A stretch of DNA of 7,914 nt from Melioribacteraceae bacterium (GTDB lineage Bacteria > Bacteroidota > Ignavibacteria > Ignavibacteriales > Melioribacteraceae), in assembly GCA_026987055.1 (NCBI GenBank), contig JALSNL010000406.1, positions 1 to 7,914 on the forward strand, given 5' to 3'. This document shows, piece after piece, positions 1 through 6,591 of the stretch. Numbering within the stretch: the first letter of the stretch is position 1; each line of letters opens with the position of its first letter. A model generated the notes under the pieces. The model was not told the DNA's origin. It did not search any database and saw only the letters and a program-made list of their open reading frames with translations. Made by a program: the position numbers and the translations under genes.

Positions 1-730
1 TTACTCTATGTACGTCCGTCATATAAGGTTCAAACGCAAAACCAATTCGGAACATTGTCGGCGGAGAAAATTCTTGCCATTCGTTTTTTTCTCTTTTACC
101 CCAAAGTAAAATTTTTCCATCGGTTGTAAGTTGATTGCCAAAGTTTGTTACGGTTACTGCAAAACGAGTTGTTCCCAAGCCCGTCCAATAATAAGTTCCC
201 AAATCAATCATTACACCGCGCATTTTTAATTTATCCATTGTGGATTCTATATATCTTACCGTAGCACCAAAGCTAAATTGCGTAGTCAATTTTTTTGAAT
301 AAGATAATGATAAAGCCAAATCACCGACGGTAAAATATTCTCCTGTACCAAAAGGATTAAATTCCGTAGTAACCGGCATATCTTTCATGTGTAACGATGT
401 AATGGAAAAACCCAAAGCATCGTTCTCGGAAAAATGATATACGGTTCCGGCAAATTCATGTTTAATATCCGCAACCCATTCATTGTGGGAAAATGTAATT
501 TGATTTTCTTTGGTTTGCACAAGTCCTGCCGGATTCCAATAAAGTGCAGAAGCATCATTTGCAACCGCAACAAAAGCATCTCCCATTGCAGTAGCTCTGC
601 TGCCGACACTGATTTTTAAAAATTGTGCCGTAGAAATTCCGGCACGCTGACCACCAAGCGTTGGAAATAATTGAGCTTTTGTTTCCTTTATAGTAACAAA
701 TAGTAATATGACGAGTAATATTTTTTTCAT
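1..730 (-). CDS. PorV/PorQ-family outer-membrane beta-barrel protein, 3' end cut by window
   Basis: The first 243 codons of an ORF that starts at ATG 730-728 and runs without a stop through the left edge. Residues 1-19 form a signal peptide (MKKILLVILLFVTIKETKA, cleavage before Gln20). The family hallmark follows at residues 41-70: SVGSRATAMGDAFVAVANDA, then LYWNPAGL. After it come alternating amphipathic strands typical of a barrel, for example LALSLSYSKKL and FSFGATVRYIES. PorV itself is an outer-membrane component of the T9SS that receives cargo; many paralogues in Ignavibacteria and Bacteroidota have no assigned role, so this need not be PorV. Family members are usually well over 300 residues, so roughly a quarter or more is missing from the window. 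The gene starts 50 nt after the TonB-receptor stop with no terminator between, suggesting co-transcription. No clear Shine-Dalgarno sequence is visible; the upstream leader is A/T-rich. Confidence 0.85.
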   Translation of the reverse strand, partial: MKKILLVILLFVTIKETKAQLFPTLGGQRAGISTAQFLKISVGSRATAMGDAFVAVANDASALYWNPAGLVQTKENQITFSHNEWVADIKHEFAGTVYHFSENDALGFSITSLHMKDMPVTTEFNPFGTGEYFTVGDLALSLSYSKKLTTQFSFGATVRYIESTMDKLKMRGVMIDLGTYYWTGLGTTRFAVTVTNFGNQLTTDGKILLWGKREKNEWQEFSPPTMFRIGFAFEPYMTDVHRV

Positions 731-734
731 AAAA

Positions 735-751
735 ATTTTATCTGATAAAAT
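735..751. promoter_or_regulatory. 8+1+8 bp perfect dyad just upstream of the PorV/Q-like start
   Basis: ATTTTATC and GATAAAAT flank a single central base, ending 4 nt before the ATG at 730. A one-base centre suits a protein-binding operator better than an RNA hairpin, though an RNA stem of about 5 A-U/U-A pairs around a TCAGA loop is possible and would cover the ribosome-binding region. In AT-rich intergenic DNA a dyad like this can arise by chance, so the regulatory role is only a suggestion. Confidence 0.2.
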
Positions 752-780
752 ATCAAATATGTTATTTGCTTTTTCTGTTA

Positions 781-3591
781 TTAAAATCTAAAACTTATTC
801 CAAACTTTACATTTCTTCTTGTTAAATACCTAGCCGGATTAAACGGATAAGGAGAAATAGGAGCTTGCAAATCCGGATATCTCGGGTCATTCCAATTTAT
901 CGGAACATCATCACCGTATTCGTATGCTTTACCCGTTACGGGATTTATAATTGCACTGTTTTTTGTATCCAACAAATTATTTACTTCGATAAAAAACTTA
1001 AACTTCATTCCTGCCAAGGTAAAATATTTTTCAAAATTTAAGTCAATCCAAAACCAATCGTCTCCGGTTTTACTGTATCTGTTTTTCCTGTCTGCAGTAT
1101 ATTCGGGTTTACCGTCAAGTGTGTAATTACCGGTAAAAATATACGGTGTATATCTTTTACCCGATTGCCAGTAAAGCCGGATGTACAAATTCAAGTCATC
1201 CAAAAATCCCGGAGCAATTCCAAACAAGGGTTTATCTTTTTCAACATAAAAATTCATACTGGAAGATATTGTAAAAGGTCTATCCCACGAAACATATTCT
1301 TCTTTAATCGATTCATCCAAATCTCCGCGTAAAATTAACACACCTTCATCGGCAGAAGAACTTTTACCTGTTACTTGTGCGTAAGAAAATGTTGCCATTC
1401 CGGTAAACCATTTTCCCATTCTCTTTTTATATTCAAGTTCTATTCCGCGTGAACGTGCATAATCCAAATTTGCATAAGTAATAAAACTTTTTGTGGCAAA
1501 TCTTGCGGAGCTTATTTTTGCGGTTTTGGTTCTGATATAATCAAAAATATCTTTATAGTAAGCCGTTACCGTTAAAACATCATTTTCGGTAAATTGTGTT
1601 TTAAGTCCAAGCTCATACGCAACGGTAGTTTCCGGATTAAGATTAGGATTACCGAATTTTTGAAAAGAGGATTTTGCACTTTGCGGACTAAGCTTTGCAT
1701 AAACAAATTGCGGTTTTGGCCATTTACTAAAATGTCCGTAACTGAAAAACAAAATTTGATTATCACTTATCGGATGTGAAATTCCAAGGCGCGGACTTAA
1801 TCTGGCTTTAAATCTTCTATCACCGAAAAACTTAAATGTATTTTTTTCGTAAGCTTTACGTGTTTCATCCGGAATTGTAATTACATCTTTATTCTTAACG
1901 GCATCATCAACATACTTGCCCGGGAACCAATAATCATAACGAAGACCGAAGTTTAAAATCATTCCGCTGAAGTTAATATTATCTTGTGCATAAAAAGAAC
2001 CTCTTGCAGGATGCACTTTATAAATATTATTGTTCAATCCGAGTTCACCAATCCAAGGTTTGTAAATATCAACAACTTGCATTTCTTGAAAGACCAAATT
2101 AAAGCCGGACTTAAATTTATTTTTTTCATCAAAGAAACTTGTTACGTCTCCTTTAATAGAAAACTCTTCAACATAATGATCCCGCCACGTATAAGGATTT
2201 CCCACATCCCAAAGTCCGTCTCCTGGAATAACACCTATTGTATCTCCGTCAATATTATAATATTCAATAGGAAACGTAGCAATATCTTTCGGTTCGTTAT
2301 ATTCCGTCCAATACTTACCGTTTGCATCTGCACGCAAATTTGAAAAGAAATGATTTAATTTTAATTCGTAAAATGTTTTCGGATTTAATGTATGCGTCCA
2401 ACTTAAAGAATTGTATTTATTGTTGTGAGTAAACACATTTGCGTTATCCAAAATATTTTGAAATTTATATTGGTAGCCGGGACTCGGTTCAACATATTCC
2501 AAATTGGATTGGAGCGATTGCGAATTTTGATTTATATTAACCGATTGATTAAACGAATAAACCAATTTCATAGTAGGTGAAATTTTATACGAAATTTTAC
2601 CCAACCAAAACCAACTGTTTTCCGCTTTAGGTGCAAATTTGGTTCCGTAAAATGTTGATGAATAAAGCTGCTTAGCCGTTGGTTTGTAATAACCTTGTGT
2701 TATTCCGTCACTTGTTCCCATATAAAAACTGCCAAAGAGTGCAATTTGTCCGGGAATTTTAATTCCCAAAGAAGGCAACAAATATTTTGTAATAGGTTCC
2801 GGTCCGCTTAAATTTGCTTCCAACACTTCCAAATTAAAAACATTAAAAGAAGATGTGTTTCCGAAGTTATCTCTTTTGTAAGAAATTGAGCCGGAATATT
2901 TTTCGTGCCCTTCTCTGGTTTTTACATTTACAATACCGGAAGTTGCTTGACCGTATTCCGCATTGAATCCGCCGGTAATTACTTCCACTTCTTCAATTGC
3001 ATTGGAACTAAGCTGTAAACCGAAACCTGTGCCTGCCAAAGGATCTTGAACGGAAACACCATCCAGTAAAAATGCATTTTCGTAAGAACGTCCGCCGCGA
3101 ATATGAATTTCGTTATTTGATTTTATTACACCTGCTTGCTGCGAAACCAAATCTTTTACATCTTCAACTACCGCCATTTCAATTTCTTCTCTGGATACCG
3201 ATCTTTTACTTTGCGTTTCTTCAACATCTACCAATGCTTTCTTTCCAACAACAACTACATCTTGACTCATTGTCAGAACCGTTTCCTGTAATTTAACATT
3301 TAACGCTGTTGTCTTTCCGGCAGATATTTTTATACCGGTATATTTCATCGTTTTGTAACCGATTAAAGAAATTTTTACGGTATATGTACCGGGATTTATT
3401 TTAGAAATTTTATATTTCCCGTTCATATCGGTTGCGGCGCCGTAATATGTTCCTTGTAAAATAATATTAACGCCCGGCAATGCTTCTCCGGAATTTTTAT
3501 CCGTTATTGTACCTGTAATTTTGCCCGTTGTTTGAGCAAAAGTAATTCCCGAAAAAAGGAACAATAATATTAGTATATAAGTATTTTTCAT
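781..3591 (-). CDS. TonB-dependent receptor with N-terminal carboxypeptidase-regulatory-like domain
   Basis: A complete 936-residue outer-membrane receptor that would import a ligand across the outer membrane using TonB/ExbBD energy; the ligand is unknown. Residues 1-19 are a signal peptide (FSGITFA, then Gln20). Residues 23-102 form a CarboxypepD_reg-like beta-sandwich (GTITDKNSGEALPGVNIILQ, NGKYKISKINPGTYTVKISL). A VVVVG stretch at 112-116 sits where the SusC-type TonB-box region lies. The plug spans about 125-225, with IHIRGGRSYENAFLLDGVSV and GGFNAEYGQATSGIVNVKTR. The barrel runs to the C-terminus and ends in the aromatic FRF expected for BAM recognition. No susD-like gene is adjacent, so a glycan-uptake SusCD pair is not supported. 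The ATG overlaps the stop of the 42-codon ORF (ATGA), and no Shine-Dalgarno is visible, so translation may be coupled. The PorV/Q-like gene follows 50 nt downstream. Confidence 0.95.
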   Translation of the reverse strand: MKNTYILILLFLFSGITFAQTTGKITGTITDKNSGEALPGVNIILQGTYYGAATDMNGKYKISKINPGTYTVKISLIGYKTMKYTGIKISAGKTTALNVKLQETVLTMSQDVVVVGKKALVDVEETQSKRSVSREEIEMAVVEDVKDLVSQQAGVIKSNNEIHIRGGRSYENAFLLDGVSVQDPLAGTGFGLQLSSNAIEEVEVITGGFNAEYGQATSGIVNVKTREGHEKYSGSISYKRDNFGNTSSFNVFNLEVLEANLSGPEPITKYLLPSLGIKIPGQIALFGSFYMGTSDGITQGYYKPTAKQLYSSTFYGTKFAPKAENSWFWLGKISYKISPTMKLVYSFNQSVNINQNSQSLQSNLEYVEPSPGYQYKFQNILDNANVFTHNNKYNSLSWTHTLNPKTFYELKLNHFFSNLRADANGKYWTEYNEPKDIATFPIEYYNIDGDTIGVIPGDGLWDVGNPYTWRDHYVEEFSIKGDVTSFFDEKNKFKSGFNLVFQEMQVVDIYKPWIGELGLNNNIYKVHPARGSFYAQDNINFSGMILNFGLRYDYWFPGKYVDDAVKNKDVITIPDETRKAYEKNTFKFFGDRRFKARLSPRLGISHPISDNQILFFSYGHFSKWPKPQFVYAKLSPQSAKSSFQKFGNPNLNPETTVAYELGLKTQFTENDVLTVTAYYKDIFDYIRTKTAKISSARFATKSFITYANLDYARSRGIELEYKKRMGKWFTGMATFSYAQVTGKSSSADEGVLILRGDLDESIKEEYVSWDRPFTISSSMNFYVEKDKPLFGIAPGFLDDLNLYIRLYWQSGKRYTPYIFTGNYTLDGKPEYTADRKNRYSKTGDDWFWIDLNFEKYFTLAGMKFKFFIEVNNLLDTKNSAIINPVTGKAYEYGDDVPINWNDPRYPDLQAPISPYPFNPARYLTRRNVKFGISFRF

Positions 3592-3716
3592 TTTACAGCT
3601 AAAGATAAATTATTCACATTAAATAAACGTTTCTTTTTTTCATCTGCATTATTTGCTTCTTTCAATATCACCACCCATTTATCGGTATTTCCTAAATGTT
3701 TGTAACTATAATCCAT
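3588..3716 (-). CDS. Unrecognised 42-residue ORF bridging rhuM and the TonB-receptor gene
   Basis: ATG at 3716-3714 and TGA at 3590-3588 give 42 residues, beginning MDYSYKHLGNTDKWVVILKE and ending LFNVNNLSLAVK. The start shares a base with the rhuM stop (TAATG) and the stop overlaps the TonB-receptor start (ATGA), the layout expected of translationally coupled genes. An A-rich stretch (AAAGAAAAGA) lies about 8 nt before the ATG and could serve as the initiation signal. The product is hydrophilic, lysine/asparagine-rich, with no signal peptide or membrane segment, so it would be cytoplasmic. I recognise no family. It may be a genuine small protein, the remnant of a gene truncated when rhuM arrived, or a chance ORF filling a 124-nt gap. 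The double overlap argues mildly for a real gene; the short length and lack of a recognised relative argue against it. Confidence 0.4.
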   Translation of the reverse strand: MDYSYKHLGNTDKWVVILKEANNADEKKKRLFNVNNLSLAVK

Positions 3717-4723
3717 TACTTTATCTTTTCTTTAAGTTTTAAGATTTCTCTGTCAAAATCGGAGATATAATTTTTATCTTGAACAATTCTATATTTATCG
3801 TATTCGGCTTCTGCTTTTAATTTTGCTTCAAGTGCAGAAATTTTTCCTTTATCTTTTAGAATAGGATAATCCGAAAGATCCAAAAATTTATCCAAATACA
3901 CCCGCCAGTCTTTCATATTCATAACAATTCCTTGTTCCGCACGGTTTTCAGCCAAATCAAGATATGCAGTTACCAATCGTTGCAATTGTTTTAAGTGTTC
4001 CTTATTTAAATAATTTTTGGCAACAGTTACATCAGATTTTAATATTTTACCTTTGGGTGCATGTTTCCAAGTTTTTAGCCCCATATATATTTTTTTTGCA
4101 TCTGCTTTGGAATAAATAATTTCCGCAGCAGTTTTTCCTGTTATTGCCCAATGTAATTTGTTTTGAACAGTAGCAAAAAAATCTTTTGTCGTTTTATCGT
4201 TAGAATCATAATCCGCCGAAAGAGCATAAATATCAGTAATCTTCTGATAAAATCTTCTTTCGCTAATACGAATTTCACGAATGCGTTCAAGTAATTCATC
4301 AAAATAATCTTTACCGAAATGCTTCATTTGTTTCAGACGTTCATCATCCATAGCAAAGCCTTTGATGATATATTCATGAAGTATTTCCGTAGCCCAACGA
4401 CGAAAAGCTATGGCTCTGTGTGAATTTACTCTGTAACCGACAGCAGTGATTGCTCTTAAATTGTAAAATTTTGTTTTGTATGTTTTACCATCTTGCGCAG
4501 TGTGTGCAAAATTTGCACATACTGAATTTTCTTCAAGTTCGCCATCTTTAAAAATAGATTTTAAATGCTTTGTAATAACACTTCTATCTTTTTCAAAAAG
4601 TTCGGATATCTTTTTTTGTGTAAGCCAAAGCGTATCGTTTTGAAAATAAACTTCCACATTTATTTTACCGGAATCGGTTTGAAAAATGACAAAGTTTTCT
4701 ATTCTCTGCAATTTACTCGGCAT
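3716..4723 (-). CDS. rhuM: RhuM-family protein (virulence RhuM-like, putative DNA-binding)
   Basis: A full-length 335-residue member of the RhuM family, named after a gene in Salmonella pathogenicity island 3; its biochemical role is not established. There is no signal peptide, so it is cytoplasmic. Residues about 31-62 (TLWLTQKKISELFEKDRSVI, then TKHLKSIF) look like a winged-helix or HTH segment. The family core YNLRAITAVGYRVNSHRAIA, followed by FRRWATEILHEYIIKGF, spans 87-123. Residues 125-170 are helical and charged (DDERLKQMKHFGKDYFDELL), and the tail contains TAAEIIYSKADAKKIYMGLK and a lysine-rich end (LKLKEKIK). The start is supported by AAAAGGAAAAG directly upstream. Family members are usually scattered in accessory regions, often near restriction or mobile genes; here it sits alone between envelope genes, which suggests acquisition by transfer. 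I see no Fic motif (HPFxxGNGR) and no nuclease motif. Confidence 0.9.
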   Translation of the reverse strand: MPSKLQRIENFVIFQTDSGKINVEVYFQNDTLWLTQKKISELFEKDRSVITKHLKSIFKDGELEENSVCANFAHTAQDGKTYKTKFYNLRAITAVGYRVNSHRAIAFRRWATEILHEYIIKGFAMDDERLKQMKHFGKDYFDELLERIREIRISERRFYQKITDIYALSADYDSNDKTTKDFFATVQNKLHWAITGKTAAEIIYSKADAKKIYMGLKTWKHAPKGKILKSDVTVAKNYLNKEHLKQLQRLVTAYLDLAENRAEQGIVMNMKDWRVYLDKFLDLSDYPILKDKGKISALEAKLKAEAEYDKYRIVQDKNYISDFDREILKLKEKIK

Positions 4724-4817
4724 TCTTTTCCTTTTAATTTGATAAAAATCTTAGGCTGCTTTTATATGTTTATTTTTAAAATTGTTGCGCATTGCTTGGC
4801 GTACTTTTAATCGTTTA

Positions 4818-4848
4818 CAAATCTATAATTTTATTGTGTGTGCAAAAA
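4818..4848 (-). promoter_or_regulatory. Candidate Bacteroidota-type promoter for rhuM
   Basis: Read on the minus strand, TTTTTG (4848-4843) is followed after 17 nt by TAGATTTG (4825-4818). The second element matches the Bacteroidota -7 consensus TAnnTTTG exactly, and the first matches the TTG of the -33 element with a spacing acceptable for Flavobacterium-type promoters. It lies in the 167-nt gap between the lipoprotein stop and rhuM, and would give a leader of roughly 85-90 nt. AT-rich DNA produces such matches by chance, and I do not know how closely this organism follows the consensus. Confidence 0.3.
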
Positions 4849-4890
4849 TCAACCGTAAAATTTCATCCCTCTATTTAATCATTTCACTTT

Positions 4891-6414
4891 TTATAACGTC
4901 AACCCAAAATCATCAAAAATTATTTTTTCCAAAAGTATTTTTACATTTCCTATATTTCCATCGCATTCATGCAAAGGAAGTCCGAAGAAAAATATTTTGT
5001 TATCATTACTTTTAAATCCAATTACATTTGTACCCAAACCGACATCCGGTGTAACTTTATATATTGCCGTTGCAGATGCCGTAGAAGGATAAAAGAATTT
5101 AACTTTAATACTGCTGCCGGTTGTCTTTAATTCCGGGTAACCGTTTGCCAAACTTTCAATAGTTACTTTCGATTTCAAAAATTTCAACGGTGCACTAACA
5201 CTATCAATAGGTAAAATATCTTCAAGTTGAACAATATCAACAGGATGCGGCAACACCGTTGTAAATAAAACTTTGCCTCCGTTTGCCGTAAATTTTTTAA
5301 TTGTTGTAGCAGCCAAATCCATATCGGGTTGATTATCGGAATACCAGAGAAGAACATCAAACAATTTTATTGTTTCCATAAATGTAATTGACTTGTAAGG
5401 GATTTCGTATTTATGAATATCCCAAACATCATACTTTCCGGTAAAGCTTCCGTTTTGTAAAGCATTTAAATTTTCTTCATAAAAATTTGCCGAATTATCT
5501 TTTTTTGTATTATCATCAATCAGCAGCAGCTTTCCTTTCGGTTTACGTACAAACCATTTGTTATTATCATCCTTAGGTAATTTTATAAATTCACTTTTTG
5601 CTCCGGATATATCTTCCGCTTGGACAAATATTTTGTTGTTATCGTCAAGTTTTATTCCCGGTAATTTTTGAGAAATTAAATTTCCGTTTACAAGTATATC
5701 CATTAACGGATTGATGGAGTTTATATCTTTAATTCTAATTGTTATATTTCTTATTTCTCCGTCAAGTGAAACTATTTTTGTAGAATCATTAAGCGCAATG
5801 TTTATACTTTTAATTGATTCCACACCATCCAAATCATCGGCGTTCCAGCCTAATGTCATTACAGGAAATGATTCCGCCGGTAAACTTGTTAGTTGATTCC
5901 ATTCTATTGTTGGCTTTGTATTTTTAATAGGAAATTTTTGCTGTGCCGGTGTTAAATCAATTGCACCAATGTCCGTAAAAGGTTCACCCTGATTGTATTT
6001 CCCGTCTTTGTTTACATCTTCAAAAGGTTCGGCTCCGTAATTGATTCCGTTTTGTGTTATATTATTATCATACTTGCCGTTCCCTGAATTATCAACAGCG
6101 GCAACTTGAAAATTATACAAAGTATCGCTTGCACCAATTTGCAATGCAAAAGATATCTTATTTTTTTTGGTGAATTCCCATTTGTCATTATTCCATCTAT
6201 AAAAGTAGCCTACAATAATTCCATCGGGATCATCGCCCCACCAGTTAATTGTTAATTTACTCGGCTGCTCACTTATTGAAGAATCCGGATATAAAAACAA
6301 TGATGTTTCCGGCGGAAGATTTTCATGTTTGCTGCCGTTAACAGATTCGTCGCAACTAACAAACATTGCAAACAGTAATAACAATAGTAATATGGTGGTA
6401 ATTTTTTTTATCAT
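4891..6414 (-). CDS. Multidomain lipoprotein: two Ig/FN3-like modules, EF-hand-like loop, Rossmann-like C-terminal domain
   Basis: A 507-residue predicted lipoprotein. The signal peptide ends in a lipobox with Cys21 (FAMFVSC), followed by DES, reminiscent of the acidic surface-export signal of Bacteroidota lipoproteins. Residues 34-112 and about 166-280 look like two related beta-sandwich modules, marked by WWGDDPDGIIVGYFYRW and WNADDLDGVESIKSINIAL. Between them, residues 133-144 (DVNKDGKYNQGE) fit the 12-residue EF-hand calcium loop, with D133, N135, D137 and E144 as ligands. From about 293 the pattern changes to alternating strands and helices (GKLLLIDD, FDVLLWYSDNQ, IKKFTANGGKVLFTT, NKIFFFGLPLHE), like a class I glutamine-amidotransferase or flavodoxin-type fold; I see no clear nucleophilic Cys elbow, so a binding role is as likely as catalysis. 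It precedes rhuM and the TonB receptor, and may be a surface partner of that receptor. The function is otherwise unknown. Confidence 0.8.
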   Translation of the reverse strand: MIKKITTILLLLLLFAMFVSCDESVNGSKHENLPPETSLFLYPDSSISEQPSKLTINWWGDDPDGIIVGYFYRWNNDKWEFTKKNKISFALQIGASDTLYNFQVAAVDNSGNGKYDNNITQNGINYGAEPFEDVNKDGKYNQGEPFTDIGAIDLTPAQQKFPIKNTKPTIEWNQLTSLPAESFPVMTLGWNADDLDGVESIKSINIALNDSTKIVSLDGEIRNITIRIKDINSINPLMDILVNGNLISQKLPGIKLDDNNKIFVQAEDISGAKSEFIKLPKDDNNKWFVRKPKGKLLLIDDNTKKDNSANFYEENLNALQNGSFTGKYDVWDIHKYEIPYKSITFMETIKLFDVLLWYSDNQPDMDLAATTIKKFTANGGKVLFTTVLPHPVDIVQLEDILPIDSVSAPLKFLKSKVTIESLANGYPELKTTGSSIKVKFFYPSTASATAIYKVTPDVGLGTNVIGFKSNDNKIFFFGLPLHECDGNIGNVKILLEKIIFDDFGLTL

Positions 6415-6448
6415 AAATATTTTTATTGATTAAACCTATAACTTAAAT

Positions 6449-6485
6449 AAAACAATTAAGCCGGACGTATTTTTTACATCCGGCT
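6449..6485 (-). terminator. Rho-independent-like terminator after the BNR/T9SS gene
   Basis: On the minus strand AGCCGGATGTA pairs with TACGTCCGGCT around an AAAAA loop (6485-6459), an 11-bp stem with one G-U pair, followed by the U-rich TTAATTGTTTT. The wobble position is G-U only when read from the minus strand and is an A/C mismatch on the plus strand, which fits its position 12 nt after the stop of the propeller gene. The U tract is interrupted, so efficiency may be moderate. It separates the propeller gene from the lipoprotein gene. Confidence 0.7.
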
Positions 6486-6492
6486 CTTAGGC

Positions 6493-6591
6493 AAAATTAT
6501 TTTATCAACAACATTTTTTTCACAATTCTTTTTGAACCGTAATTTAATTGGTAGAAATAAATTCCGGTTGAAAAATTTGAAGCATCAAATA
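6493..6591 (-). repeat. 99-bp direct repeat, copy A (3' end of the BNR/T9SS gene)
   Basis: Identical at every base to 7816-7914, an offset of 1323 bp. It covers the last 30 codons, the stop codon and 4 bases beyond it. Identity ends just past the stop (c at 6492 against a at 7815); on the other side it reaches the window edge, so the true repeat may be longer. A T9SS domain is expected to diverge between paralogues, so perfect identity suggests recent duplication or gene conversion. Confidence 0.95.

Noticed and set aside
385..619. Open frames on both strands within the PorV/Q-like gene
   Set aside because: Both overlap the PorV/Q-like frame, whose signal peptide and conserved SVGSRATAMGDAFVAV motif fix the real reading frame; the alternatives have no recognisable domain.
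1984..2343. A 119-codon open frame on the plus strand opposite the TonB-receptor barrel
   Set aside because: It lies wholly within a confidently identified gene on the other strand, is Ile/Phe/Asn-rich as expected of antisense AT-rich DNA, and shows no family motif or ribosome-binding site.
781..3591. SusC-type assignment of the TonB receptor
   Set aside because: The N-terminal domain is SusC-like, but no SusD homologue is adjacent: the neighbouring lipoprotein has Ig-like and Rossmann-like segments, not the helical repeats of SusD.
3716..4723. RhuM as part of a Fic/Doc toxin or a restriction-modification system
   Set aside because: No Fic motif, nuclease motif or methyltransferase motif is visible, and no partner gene lies in the window.
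4565..5015. Two overlapping plus-strand frames spanning the rhuM start, the intergenic gap and the lipoprotein 3' end
   Set aside because: Composition is that of antisense AT-rich sequence (Phe, Ile and Lys runs), no ribosome-binding site is seen, and they overlap two well-supported minus-strand genes.
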